Of a stretch of DNA of 49,446 bases, positions 23,232 through 34,722 are shown piece after piece. How positions within the stretch are numbered: the first letter of the stretch is position 1; each line of letters starts with the position of its first letter. Source of the stretch: Acidobacteriota bacterium (GTDB lineage: Bacteria; Acidobacteriota; Vicinamibacteria; Vicinamibacterales; UBA2999). A program made the position numbers and the translations under genes. The stretch covers positions 1 to 49,446 of the forward strand of contig JACPTI010000144.1 of NCBI GenBank assembly GCA_016192845.1. The letters are read 5' to 3'. The notes under the pieces are model-generated. The model did no database searches. It was not told the origin of the DNA and worked only from the letters and a program-made list of their open reading frames with translations.

Positions 23232-24898
23232 TGAACAAATATTCCTCGCGCATCACCCAGCCCCGCAGCCAGGGCGCGTCGCAGGCGATGCTGTACGGCG
23301 CGGGCCTCGCCGATGCCGATCTGCAGAAGCCGCAGGTCGGCATCTGCAGCATGTGGTGGGAGGGGAACACCTGCAACATGCACCTGGACCGCCTGGCCGC
23401 CCACATCAAGGAGGGGATGCAGGCGGCCGGCCTCGTCGGCCTGCGGTTCAACACCATTGGCGTCAGCGACGGCATCTCGATGGGCACCGAGGGCATGAGC
23501 TACTCGCTGCCGTCGCGCGACCTGATTGCCGACTCGATCGAGACGGTCGTTGCGGCCCAGTGGTACGACGCGGTTGTCACCGTGCCGGGGTGCGACAAGA
23601 ACATGCCCGGTTCGATCATGGCGATGGTGCGGCTCGACCGGCCGTCGCTGATGGTGTACGGCGGCACGATCCGGCCCGGCGAGGCGCTCGGCAAGCCGCG
23701 CGACATCATCTCGGCCTTCCAGTCGTACGGCGAGTATCTGGCCGGTGTTATCACCGACGAGCAGCGGCTCGACATCGTGCGGCACGCGTGCCCGGGCGCG
23801 GGCGCCTGCGGCGGGATGTACACGGCCAACACGATGGCGGTCGCAATCGAGGCGATGGGACTCTCGCTGCCGTACAGCTCCTCTACCCCGGCGGAGGACC
23901 CGGCCAAGGTGGACGAATGCCGCCGCGCCGGAGCCGCGGTGCGAACGCTGCTCGAGCGCGACCTCAAGCCGCTCGATATCCTCACGCGCAAGTCTCTCGA
24001 AAACGCGCTCGCGGTCATCATGGCGGTCGGCGGCTCCACCAACGCCGTGCTGCACCTGATCGCCATTGCCCGGACCGCGCGCATCCCGCTCTCGCTGGAC
24101 GACTTCCAGCACATGAGCGATCGCGTGCCGCTGCTGGCCGACCTGAAGCCGAGCGGCACCTACGTGCAGGAGGATCTGCATCGGGCGGGCGGCACGCCCG
24201 CGCTGATGAGCTACCTGCTCGAGCGCGGCTTCCTGCACGGCGATTGCCTGACGGTGACCGGGAAGACACTGGCCGAGAATCTCGCCGAGGCGCCGCCGCT
24301 GGCACCTGGACAGCGGGTGATCCACCCGGTCGAGGATCCGGTGTTTCCCCGCGGCCACATCCGCATTCTGAGAGGCAATCTCGCGCCCGACGGCGCCGTT
24401 GCGAAGATCACCGGCAAGGAAGGCGAGCGCTTTGCCGGCCCCGCGAAGGTCTACGACTCCGAAGAAGCGATGCTCGCAGGGCTCGAGCGCGGCGAGATCG
24501 CGAAAGGCTCGGTTGTGGTGATCCGGTACGAGGGGCCGAAGGGCGGACCGGGCATGCCGGAGATGCTGACGCCGACCTCCGCCATCATGGGTGCCGGCCT
24601 CGGCAAGGACGTCGCCATGCTCACCGACGGTCGGTTCTCGGGGGGCTCGCACGGCTTCATCATCGGGCACGTCACCCCTGAAGCGCAGGAGGGCGGTCCC
24701 ATCGCGCTCGTCCGCGACGGCGATCGCATCGTCATCGACGCGAAGGCGTGCGAGCTGCGCATGGAGGTGTCGGAGGAGGAGCTCGCGGCGCGGCGGAAGA
24801 CCTGGAAGGCGCCGGCGCCCAAAGTGGCCGGCGGCATACTCGGCAAGTACGTGCGGCTGGTGCGGCCGGCGTCGGAAGGCTGCGTCACTGATCAGTAG
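23231..24898 (+). CDS. ilvD: Dihydroxy-acid dehydratase
   Basis: A 555-residue Fe-S dehydratase forming the 2-keto acids of valine and isoleucine. [11 protein letters not shown] and [12 protein letters not shown] supply cluster cysteines, and [19 protein letters not shown] is the family C-terminal motif. ATG 23231 is coupled to ilvC in TAATG. Oddity: the last residues (TDQ) and TAG stop fall in the CAGTAGG heptanucleotide array. Last gene of the operon; no leu genes follow. Confidence 0.96.
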
Positions 24899-25412
24899 GC
24901 AGTAGGCAGTAGGCAGTCTCACAGGCGCGGCGCGCCCGGACGACGCCGGCGCGCGGCTCGCGCAGGACCACCGTGATCCCCGTCAGGTTGATGGCCGGAT
25001 ACGCGCGCGCGACCTCCTCGACCTTCGGCGCCTCGAACGGAACGCGCAGCTCGGCCCAGAGTTGCCGGGTGCGGTCGGTGAACGGCTCAGGAGCGGCGCG
25101 GAAGATCAGGTCGCCGGTGTTGAACCAGAGGCGCACCTTCATCTCGCGCCCCCACTCCTCGTCGAACCGCGCCCACCGGTCGATCGCCTCGTTCGCCCAG
25201 CGAGTCCAGAGCTCGGCCCACGGACCGCGGTCGCCATACGAGGAGCGCCCGCCGCGCGTTTCGTCGCCCGAGGTCGCGCGGGAGTTGCCCGGCCCGTAGG
25301 CATCGACGAGGGTGACCTTCGCGCCCATCTTCGCCAGGTAGTACGCGGTCCAGCCGCCGCGCTTCGTGGCGTCGCAAGGCGACCACGCAAAGACGGTGAA
25401 ACGACCGTCCAA
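24885..25412 (-). pseudogene. FAD-dependent oxidoreductase remnant (DAO / sarcosine-oxidase-like)
   Basis: Residues GGWTAYYLAKMGAKVTLVDA, GPGNSRATSGDETRGGRSSYGD and WARFDEEWGREMKVRLWFNTG match the N-terminal third of monomeric sarcosine-oxidase-type flavoproteins. The leading GxGxxG dinucleotide motif is lost, replaced by AWSPCDATKRG. After EPRAGVVRARRAC the frame enters the CAGTAGG array and stops ([11 protein letters not shown]). So the gene is truncated at both ends and cannot make an active enzyme. It is joined head-on to another remnant. Confidence 0.8.
24893..24920. repeat. Heptanucleotide array 9 (CAGTAGG), single arm
   Basis: CAGTAGG three times in perfect register, then CAGTCTC. It supplies the ilvD stop on the plus strand and the stop of the flavoprotein remnant on the minus strand: a repeat placed exactly on the boundary between two convergent reading frames. 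Confidence 0.9.
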
Positions 25413-25790
25413 TCATGTGCGTCGTGCCCCAGACCATCAAGGTGTCGCCGTCAGGCCACACCCCAAGGTGAATCCCCGGACGTTCGACGGCGGCAGCCAG
25501 GCGGGTGAGGGCGGTCGGCTCGAGCGCCAGCCGCTCCCGGAACACGAGCGGGCACACCTCGGAGAGCGGCCGGAGAAACGCCAGCGAGATCTTCGGGATG
25601 TAGCCTTCCTCGCGGCGCACGCTCGCCCAGAACGCGACGTCGACGAGCGCCTCGATGTGCCTCGACTCGGGCAGCAGCTCGAGCGGCGGCTGATCCGGGT
25701 CCTGCGGCGGGAGCACCGCCCGGTGCAGTTGCAGATGCTCCGCCACGTCGGCGCGACCCCGCGCGCCACCGCATAGGCGGGGTGGTTCAC
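25413..25790 (-). pseudogene. DACNV-type sensor-domain protein remnant
   Basis: GTG 25790 overlaps the ftsH stop (GTGA) and begins [14 protein letters not shown]. About 13 codons later a single-base loss near 25757 shifts the frame, after which VAEHLQLHRAVLPPQ, SRHIEALVDVAFWASVRREE, GYIPKISLAFL and ERPGIHLGVWPDGDTLMVWG continue in the second frame. This resembles the N-terminal part of putative sensor domain DACNV proteins (a name I give at moderate certainty). The gene is then cut at the junction with the flavoprotein remnant. Confidence 0.6.
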
Positions 25791-27706
25791 GAGAGGCCGG
25801 GCGGCAGCGGCGTCTTCTCGGACGAGGGCTCCGCCGCGGCCGAGGGGACGCCCAGTATCGCGCGCAGCTCGTTGCCTTCCATCACCTCCTGCTCGAGCAG
25901 GCGGCGGGTCACCGCTTCCAGCATGTCAGGATGCTCGGTCAGGATGCGCCGCGCCTCGGCGTGCGCCTCGGTCATGATGCGCTTGACCTCGGCGTCGATG
26001 AGCCGGGCGGTGTCCTCGGCGTAGGCGCCGCGCTCGGGCCCGATCGCGATGTCGAGGAACTTGCTGCGCTTGTGGCCGTCGTAGTTGATGGCGCCGAGCG
26101 CGTCGCTCATGCCCCATTCGGTGACCATGGCGCGCGCGATGTCGGTGGCGCGCAGGAGATCGTTCTGGGCGCCGGTCGAGATCTCGCCGAGCGCGATCTC
26201 CTCGGCCGTCCGGCCGCCGAGCAGCACCGCGAGCTGGTTCAGGAGGTCGCGGCGCTGCATGAGGTACCGGTCCTCGAGCGGGAGCTGCATCGTGTAGCCG
26301 AGCGCGCCGAAGCCGCGCTGCACGATGGAGATCTTGTGCACGGGGTCCATGCCCGGGATGAGCGTGGCGACGATGGCGTGCCCCGACTCGTGATACGCGA
26401 CGATCTCCCGCTCCTTGCGGCTCATCACGCGCTTCTTCTCCAGGCCCGCAATGAGCCGGTCGATCGCCTCGTCGAAGTCGGCCATCTCCACCGCGCCCTT
26501 GTCCTTGCGCGCCGCGAGGAGCGCCGCCTCGTTGACCAGGTTGGCGAGGTCCGCGCCGGCGAAGCCCGCCGTGCGCGCCGCCACGACCTTCAGGTCGACC
26601 CCCTGCGCGAGCTTCACCTGGCGGGTGTGGATCCGCAGCACCTCCTCGCGCCCCTTCACATCGGGCTTGTCGACGAGCACCTGCCGGTCGAAGCGGCCGG
26701 GGCGGAGCAGCGCCGGGTCGAGCACCTCCGGGCGGTTGGTGGCCGCCATGATGATGATCGCCTTTCGCGAATCGAAGCCGTCCATCTCCGCGAGCAGCTG
26801 GTTGAGCGTCTGCTCGCGTTCCTCGTGCGACCCCATCGGGCTCTGGACGCGCGCGCGCCCGAGCGCGTCGAGCTCGTCGATGAAGATGATGCAGGGCGCC
26901 TTCTGCTCGGCCTGCGAGAACAGGTCCCGCACGCGCGCGGCGCCGACGCCCACGAACATCTCCACGAACTCGGATCCGCTCAGGCTGAAGAAGGGGACCT
27001 TCGCCTCGCCGGCAACGGCGCGGGCGAGCAGCGTCTTGCCGGTGCCGGGCGGCCCCACGAGCAGCACGCCCTTCGGGATGCGCCCGCCGAGCGCGGTGTA
27101 CTTCTTCGGGTTCTGGAGGAACTCGACGATCTCCTTCAGCTCCTGTTCGGCCTCGTCGACCCCCGCCACGTCCGCAAAGCTCACCTTGACGTCGTCTTCG
27201 GCGAAGACGCGGTGCTTGCTGCGCGCAAATGACATCACGCCGCCTTCGGCGCCGCCCATCCGCCGGACGAAGAAGCTCCAGAGGGCAAACAACAGCACGA
27301 TCGGAATGACCCACCCGATGACTTCGGGAAGCCAGCGGCTGACGAACTCGCCGGTGTATCGCACGCCGGTCGCGTCGAGCTCCTCGAGCAGCTTCGGATC
27401 CTCGATGCGGGCGGTGTTGAAGTTGCGGCTGCCGTTGACTTCGCTCTTGTAGGCGCCACGGACGGTCTGCTCCGAGATGACGACCTCGGCGATCTGCCCC
27501 GCGCGCACCGCCGCCTTGAACTCGCTGTAGGAGATCTGGCGCCCCGCCGGCGCGAGGAACCAGGTCTGCGCGAGCGCCATCAGCAGCAGGAAGCCGAGGA
27601 CGTACCACACCGCGGCGCCCGGACGGCCCGGCTGCGGAAACGAACGCCGATCGCCGGGACGCTTGTCCCGCGGGTTCATGCCGGGAGGGATTCTGGGTGT
27701 GGCCAC
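25787..27706 (-). CDS. ftsH: ATP-dependent zinc metalloprotease FtsH
   Basis: A 639-residue membrane AAA+ protease degrading misfolded membrane proteins and short-lived regulators. Two membrane helices (about 30-50 and 128-147) flank a periplasmic domain. GPPGTGKT (Walker A), [12 protein letters not shown] (Walker B), the second region of homology [19 protein letters not shown] and the protease site HESGHAIV with a downstream acidic ligand are clear. GTG 27706 gives a 26-residue cytoplasmic start; ATG 27679 is an alternative. Last intact gene of the hspR-cbpA-clpB-ftsH run. Confidence 0.95.
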   Translation of the reverse strand: MATPRIPPGMNPRDKRPGDRRSFPQPGRPGAAVWYVLGFLLLMALAQTWFLAPAGRQISYSEFKAAVRAGQIAEVVISEQTVRGAYKSEVNGSRNFNTARIEDPKLLEELDATGVRYTGEFVSRWLPEVIGWVIPIVLLFALWSFFVRRMGGAEGGVMSFARSKHRVFAEDDVKVSFADVAGVDEAEQELKEIVEFLQNPKKYTALGGRIPKGVLLVGPPGTGKTLLARAVAGEAKVPFFSLSGSEFVEMFVGVGAARVRDLFSQAEQKAPCIIFIDELDALGRARVQSPMGSHEEREQTLNQLLAEMDGFDSRKAIIIMAATNRPEVLDPALLRPGRFDRQVLVDKPDVKGREEVLRIHTRQVKLAQGVDLKVVAARTAGFAGADLANLVNEAALLAARKDKGAVEMADFDEAIDRLIAGLEKKRVMSRKEREIVAYHESGHAIVATLIPGMDPVHKISIVQRGFGALGYTMQLPLEDRYLMQRRDLLNQLAVLLGGRTAEEIALGEISTGAQNDLLRATDIARAMVTEWGMSDALGAINYDGHKRSKFLDIAIGPERGAYAEDTARLIDAEVKRIMTEAHAEARRILTEHPDMLEAVTRRLLEQEVMEGNELRAILGVPSAAAEPSSEKTPLPPGLS

Positions 27707-27710
27707 TTGT

Positions 27711-30365
<2,655 letters not shown>

Positions 30366-30377
30366 CTTGTGCTCTTC

Positions 30378-30477
30378 GCCACGACAGTCACTCCCACGGG
30401 CCACAGAGGCACAGAGAAAACCAAATTCAATGAAGCGCTGTGTCTCTGTGTCTCTCTGTGTTTCGTGGCGGTGAGTG
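30378..30477. repeat. CACAGAG-type inverted repeat hairpin
   Basis: Arm one (30378-30420) CGCCACGAC ... GGCCACAGAGGCACAGAG, arm two (30438-30477) TGTCTCTGTGTCTCTCTGTG then TTTCGTGGCGGTGAGTG. They pair over most of their length. This fills the cbpA-clpB gap and resembles the repeat at 12592-12664 (CACCGAG). Unit about 8-9 bases. Confidence 0.8.
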
Positions 30478-30486
30478 TCCTTCCCT

Positions 30487-31473
30487 TCATGCTGCGGACG
30501 TCTTCTTTCCTCCAACACTCAGCTTCGCGAGCGCCTCGTAGTGCTCGCGCTCGGCGGGCGTCAGGTGCGTGGGCATCTGCGCCTCGATGCGCGCGTATAG
30601 GTCGCCCTTGTCATCCGACCGTCCGACGACCGGCATCCCGTATCCCTTCAGCCGGAACACCTGTCCGTTCTGCGTGAGCGGCGGAATCCGGAGCCGGACC
30701 GGCCGTCCCGCGAGCGTGCGCACCTCGGCTTCTCCGCCGAGCACGGCGGTTGGCACCGGTACCGGCACCTTCACGTACAGGTCGCGTCCCTTACGCTCGA
30801 ATTCAACGTGGGGCGCAAGCCGTACCCGAAGATACAGATCGCCGGCCGCGGCGCCGCCGGTGCCATGCTCGCCTTCGCCCGCCACGCGCACGCTCGAGCC
30901 ATCGCCGACGCCTGCCGGAATCCGCACGTCGACCGTGCGCGCGTGGCCGTCGTGCTTGAGCGACAGGCGGCGGGTGGTGCCGTGGTAGGCATCCTCCAGC
31001 GTCAGCTCGATCTCGTGCTCGATGTCGCGCCCCGGCCGGTGCCGGGCCCGTCCCCGCGCCCCGCGCCGCGGATCGCCGGCGCCACCCGCGCCGAAGAAGG
31101 TCGTGAAAAAGTCGGAGAAAGGCGTCGCCTCGCCGAAGAGGTCCTCCATCTCCTCCTGCGTCATCGTGCGGAAGCCGCCGGGACCGCCCATGTTGATCGT
31201 CCAACTGGCGAACGGGTTCGGCGCGCCCTGGGCCTCCGCCTGCTCGTAGAGCCGCCAGTTCGCCCCGAGCTCGTCGTACTTCTTGCGTTTGGCCGGATCC
31301 CCCAGGACCTCGTACGCCTCGTTGATCCCCTTGAAGCGGTGCTCGGCCTGCTTGTCGCCCGGATTGACGTCGGGGTGATATTTGCGGGCGAGCTTCCGGT
31401 ACGCCTGCTTGATCTCCTTGTCGGTGCCGGTCTTGGAGACGCCGAGCGTCGCGTAGTAGTCCTTGAATTCCAT
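30487..31473 (-). CDS. cbpA: DnaJ-class co-chaperone without zinc finger (CbpA-like)
   Basis: A 328-residue Hsp40. The J domain (1-70) has YYATLGV, KKAYRKLA-like [18 protein letters not shown] with the HPD that stimulates DnaK. A Gly-rich stretch ([17 protein letters not shown]) leads into the C-terminal substrate-binding domains ([36 protein letters not shown]). No CxxCxGxG repeats, so it is CbpA-type, not DnaJ proper. ATG 31473 (MEFKDYY) is the family start; the longer upstream frame is repeat. Sits behind hspR, as in other hspR operons, but dnaK and grpE are not here. Confidence 0.92.
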   Translation of the reverse strand: MEFKDYYATLGVSKTGTDKEIKQAYRKLARKYHPDVNPGDKQAEHRFKGINEAYEVLGDPAKRKKYDELGANWRLYEQAEAQGAPNPFASWTINMGGPGGFRTMTQEEMEDLFGEATPFSDFFTTFFGAGGAGDPRRGARGRARHRPGRDIEHEIELTLEDAYHGTTRRLSLKHDGHARTVDVRIPAGVGDGSSVRVAGEGEHGTGGAAAGDLYLRVRLAPHVEFERKGRDLYVKVPVPVPTAVLGGEAEVRTLAGRPVRLRIPPLTQNGQVFRLKGYGMPVVGRSDDKGDLYARIEAQMPTHLTPAEREHYEALAKLSVGGKKTSAA

Positions 31474-31480
31474 TCCCGTC

Positions 31481-31625
31481 AATGCTTGGTGCTTCGTGCC
31501 TGGTTCCTGGTCCGTTCGAAGTTCTTGGTCCCCGGGGCGTCGTTGGTCCTTGGCTCGTGCCTGGTGCGCGAAGGGCCAAGCACCATCAACGAACCAGGGA
31601 CGAAGCACCAAGCACCAGGAACCGA
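31481..31625. repeat. Heptanucleotide array 11 (AAGCACC-type), long hairpin
   Basis: Arm one (31481-31572) carries GGTGCTT, CGTGCCT, GGTTCCT, TGGTCCT, TGCCTGG and similar units. Arm two (31575-31625) GCCAAGC, ACCATCA, ACGAACC, AGGGACG, AAGCACC, AAGCACC, AGGAACC is complementary. It occupies the whole hspR-cbpA gap and uses the same unit type as array 6. Confidence 0.82.
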
Positions 31626-31630
31626 CATCG

Positions 31631-31969
31631 TCACAGTCCCAGCATGTCGCTCAGTCGGCGCATCTCGTTGAGCAGCTGGCGGCGGCCGGCGCCCGTGCTC
31701 AACGCGTGCTCGTCCATCAGCGGCCGGATACGCTGCATCACCTCCGCGATCGACAACAGCCGCTGCACCCCCGCGAGGTTGATTCCCGCTTCGTCCACGA
31801 GGTGCTTGATCAGCCTGAGGCGTTCGAGCTCCTCGCGCGAATAGACGCGCATGCTGCCGATGGTGCGCGACGGCTGAATCAGGCCGAGGCGCTCGTACTT
31901 CCGGAGCGTCTGGGGATGCATCCCCAGCATCTCCGCCGCCATGCTGATGAAATAGAACTCCTGCCGCAC
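31631..31969 (-). CDS. hspR: MerR-family heat-shock repressor HspR
   Basis: A 112-residue regulator. The winged HTH SMAAEMLGMHPQTLRKYERLGL is nearly the HspR signature; SMRVYSREELERLRLIKHLV and a coiled-coil dimerisation tail (VQRLLSIAEVMQRIRPL) follow. HspR binds HAIR operators and, with DnaK as co-repressor, shuts off clpB/dnaK operons. GTG 31969 fits the family start; there is little room for a Shine-Dalgarno and the predicted transcript would be almost leaderless. Its own promoter carries a HAIR-like palindrome. Confidence 0.93.
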   Translation of the reverse strand: MRQEFYFISMAAEMLGMHPQTLRKYERLGLIQPSRTIGSMRVYSREELERLRLIKHLVDEAGINLAGVQRLLSIAEVMQRIRPLMDEHALSTGAGRRQLLNEMRRLSDMLGL

Positions 31970-31983
31970 CTTGATACTCTTCG

Positions 31984-32012
31984 AGTGTAGGGCTTGACAC
32001 GGGTCGTGTCAA
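31984..32012 (-). promoter_or_regulatory. Sigma70 promoter of the hspR-cbpA-clpB-ftsH cluster
   Basis: On the minus strand a consensus -35 TTGACA (32012-32007), 17-base spacer and -10 TACACT (31989-31984). The +1 would fall near 31977, about 8 bases before the hspR GTG. Confidence 0.75.
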
Positions 32013-32013
32013 G
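31993..32013. promoter_or_regulatory. HAIR-like HspR operator
   Basis: CTTGACA-N7-TGTCAAG, a perfect inverted repeat with the 7-base spacing of HAIR (consensus CTTGAGT-N7-ACTCAAG; the third distal base pair differs). It covers the -35 box and most of the spacer of the promoter above, ideal for repression by HspR of its own operon. TerC starts 38 bases away on the other side and may be controlled too. Confidence 0.75.
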
Positions 32014-32050
32014 GTTGGACACGCGGGCCGCGATAGGATGAAAGGCGCCG

Positions 32051-32821
32051 TTGGATTTCCAGGTCGCCGATTTCGTCACCATTGCCGCCCTCATCGCCCT
32101 CGAAGGGCTCCTCAGCGCCGACAACGCGCTGGTCATGGCGATCATGGTGCTGGGCCTTCCCCGGTCCCAGCACCACAAGGCGCTCCGCTATGGCCTCGTG
32201 GGCGGGTCCATCATGCGGATAGCGGCGACGCTGCTCGCTGTCTACCTCATTCGCGTCGTCGGGGTGAAGCTCGCCGGCGGGGTGTACCTTCTGTATCTCA
32301 CCTATTCGCACTTTTTTGGTCTGAAAGAGGGCGAGGATCGCCGCGCCGCGCCGAAGGCGAAGCCGATGCTCGGCCTGTCGCCGCTCTGGGCCACGATCGT
32401 GCGCGTCGAGCTGGTCAACCTGGCCTTCTCGATCGACTCGATCCTGGTCGCCGTCGCCATGTCCCCGAAGATGTGGGTCGTGATGACCGGCGGAATCCTG
32501 GGAATTGTCGCGCTGCGGCTGGTCGTCGGCCAGCTGATCGTGCTCGTGGAGCGCTATCCGGCGCTCGTGGACGGCGCGTTCATCATCATCGCGTGGATTG
32601 GTCTCAAGCTGGGGCTCGACTATGCGCACCAGGCCCATGAAATCGGCGTGGAGGTGCCGCAGTGGTTCTCGCTCCTCCTGATCTTCGTGATCTTCATCGC
32701 CTCGTTCGTCAACGCGCGGATGCAGGGGCCGGTGGTGGTCCACAGAGAAGCCGATACGCTGAAGGCGAAGGCAGAAGACCTGGTGGCGGAGGAGGCGATC
32801 TTTCGCCGCGACGATACCTAG
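32051..32821 (+). CDS. TerC family integral membrane protein
   Basis: A 256-residue polytopic protein of the TerC/Alx group (about seven helices), associated with tellurite resistance, Mn export or metallation of exported enzymes. The conserved membrane acidic motifs LEGLLSADNALVMAIMV and VELVNLAFSIDSILVAVAM are present. TTG 32051 is the start; AAAGGCG precedes it. It diverges from hspR over an 81-base gap that contains the HspR operator. The exact substrate is not readable. Confidence 0.9.
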   Translation: MDFQVADFVTIAALIALEGLLSADNALVMAIMVLGLPRSQHHKALRYGLVGGSIMRIAATLLAVYLIRVVGVKLAGGVYLLYLTYSHFFGLKEGEDRRAAPKAKPMLGLSPLWATIVRVELVNLAFSIDSILVAVAMSPKMWVVMTGGILGIVALRLVVGQLIVLVERYPALVDGAFIIIAWIGLKLGLDYAHQAHEIGVEVPQWFSLLLIFVIFIASFVNARMQGPVVVHREADTLKAKAEDLVAEEAIFRRDDT

Positions 32822-32845
32822 GTACGTAGGCGGCGGAGGACCCGG

Positions 32846-34657
32846 CTACCGCCGCGCGGCGGGGGTCAACGCGGTGTCCCGGCGCTCGCCGTTCCGCAGA
32901 TAGACGACCTTGACCGGCTGGTTCGCGCGCAGCAGCTCGAGCGCGTAGGTGTAGTCGTAGATGTTGGCGATCGTCTTGCCGGCAATTTCGATGATCACGT
33001 CGCCCTTCATCAGCCCGGCCTGGTCGGCCGGCCCGCCGCCCACCACGCCGGCAAGCAGCAGGCCTTTCACTTCGGTCGCGTAGTCGGGAATCGTGCCGGT
33101 GGTCACGCGGACGCCCGCGATGCTGCCGCGCGTAGTTGGCTGATCGACCTTCGTGAACGGCGGCGGCTCATCGCCGTCGGCCACCGCGCGCACGAGCGTG
33201 GTCGCCATGGCAACGACCCGGTCGAGATCCTCGTAGTTGATCTTTTCCGCCGTATCCGACGGTTTGTGATAGTCGGCGTGGGAGCCGGTGAAGAAGGCCA
33301 GGCTCGCCACCCCAGCCTGATGGAAATTGGTGACGTCGGTCGGCTGATAGGGATCCGTCTGCGTGACGAGATCGAACCCCGCCGCGACGTTTGCCCGCTC
33401 GAGCAGGCGGGCCCACGCCGGGCTGGTGCCGGTTGCCTGGACAACGAGCCGGTTGTTCTGCATCCGGCCGACCATGTCGAAGTTGAAGTAGGCGGCAATC
33501 TGATCGATCGGGACGAGCGGTTTCGTCGTGAACGCGTTCGATCCGACGAGCCCAATCTCTTCCGCCGACCAGAACGAAATCAGCAGATGCCGGCGCCGCG
33601 GCTGTGGCGACTGCGCGAGCGTCTCGGCGATCGCCACCACGGCAGCCGTGCCGGAGGCGTTGTCGTCGGCGCCGTGGTGGATGCCGCCGGCTTCTTCCTT
33701 CGAGGCGAGCGAGTTCCCCCTGTCGCCGCGGCCGAGGTGATCGTAGTGCGCGCCGACGACTACCCAGGGCTTTGCCGGCGGCGGGACGGGAGCGGTGGCA
33801 GGAAGGTACGCCGCGACGTTTCGCGCGGTGTGGCGCTCCCGGATCACGGAGGTCCGCAGCGTGATGGTGACGCCCGGCAGCTCGAAGCCGGCCACGTGCG
33901 GGTTGCCCGAGTCGAGCTCCTGCTGCGTCTCGCGAAGCGGCTTGCCGGCCGCGAAGAGCGCGTCGGCGACGGCGCCGCTGATACTTGCCGCTGGAATTCC
34001 GGAACCGGCCAGCGCGGTGTCGAACGTCATCGGGACGACCTGCCCGGCGTTGGGCGATCGTGGCCCGGTGACGACGAGCAGCGCGCGGGCGCCGCGCTGG
34101 CGCGCGGCCATCGCTTTGTAGCGCAGATCCGAGTAGCGCGCGAGGATCGCGCGAGTCTTCTCGTCGGCATCCTCGGGGAAGTAGCGAAGGACGACGACGA
34201 TCTTGTCCTTGACGTCGAGGGTGGCGTAGCTGTCGTAACCGAAGTTCTGCGACTCGGGCACCACGAGCCCGTACCCCGCGAACACCACCGGGCCCGTCAC
34301 CTCGGCGTCGTCGGAGAAGGAGAGCGCCTGGACCTCGATGCGCGCCGCAAACGTTCGACCGGCGATCGTCAGGCGCGATCCGCCGTTGCGGCTGCCGGCG
34401 GTGAACTCGAACGGCAGGAACATGTCGGTCCGACCGGGGAGCGGCCGCGCGCCGATGCGCGTGAGCTGCGCGGCGAGATAGTCGGCCGCCAGGCGCTCGC
34501 CGGGCGAGCCGGCCTCGCGTCCTTCGAGCTTGTCGGAGGCGAGAAACTCCACGTGGGGGCGCGTATCCGCCCCGACGGCGGTCTGGGCAAGCGATGCCGT
34601 CGCGCTGACGAGGAGAGCGAGTGCGCCAACGAGCGATAGAGTCGTCTTCTGCCTCAT
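32846..34657 (-). CDS. Secreted M28 aminopeptidase with PA and PDZ domains
   Basis: 603 residues: signal peptide (to ~25), PA-type insert (about 115-250), M28 zinc peptidase (about 290-480) with ligands in GAHYDHLG, GADDNASGTA, WSAEEIGLVGS, FNFDMVGR and SHADYHKPSDT, and a PDZ domain at the end (VRVTTGTIPDYATEVKGLLL, ADQAGLMKGDVIIEI). It would trim peptides in the periplasm or outside. ATG 34657 lies 16 bases downstream of the TolB-like gene, so the two form an operon. Confidence 0.92.
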   Translation of the reverse strand: MRQKTTLSLVGALALLVSATASLAQTAVGADTRPHVEFLASDKLEGREAGSPGERLAADYLAAQLTRIGARPLPGRTDMFLPFEFTAGSRNGGSRLTIAGRTFAARIEVQALSFSDDAEVTGPVVFAGYGLVVPESQNFGYDSYATLDVKDKIVVVLRYFPEDADEKTRAILARYSDLRYKAMAARQRGARALLVVTGPRSPNAGQVVPMTFDTALAGSGIPAASISGAVADALFAAGKPLRETQQELDSGNPHVAGFELPGVTITLRTSVIRERHTARNVAAYLPATAPVPPPAKPWVVVGAHYDHLGRGDRGNSLASKEEAGGIHHGADDNASGTAAVVAIAETLAQSPQPRRRHLLISFWSAEEIGLVGSNAFTTKPLVPIDQIAAYFNFDMVGRMQNNRLVVQATGTSPAWARLLERANVAAGFDLVTQTDPYQPTDVTNFHQAGVASLAFFTGSHADYHKPSDTAEKINYEDLDRVVAMATTLVRAVADGDEPPPFTKVDQPTTRGSIAGVRVTTGTIPDYATEVKGLLLAGVVGGGPADQAGLMKGDVIIEIAGKTIANIYDYTYALELLRANQPVKVVYLRNGERRDTALTPAARR

Positions 34658-34671
34658 ACCTTGAGTCGCCT

Positions 34672-34722
34672 CATCACCGGGGTCTGACCCCGGAACGGGT
34701 CGTCACCGGGGTCTGACCCCGG
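34672..34722. repeat. Paired GGGGTCTGACCCC palindromes, copy 1
   Basis: CCGGGGTC-T-GACCCCGG at 34677-34693 and again at 34706-34722, 29 bases apart, joined by AACGGGTCGTCA. The 49-base block 34672-34720 recurs at 48315-48363 with two C/T differences. The TolB-like gene ends inside it and takes its last ~15 codons from it. Confidence 0.88.

Noticed and set aside
32001..32050. A second strong promoter for terC on the plus strand
   Set aside because: TTGACA occurs on that strand too because of the palindrome, but no -10 box lies 16-18 bases downstream.
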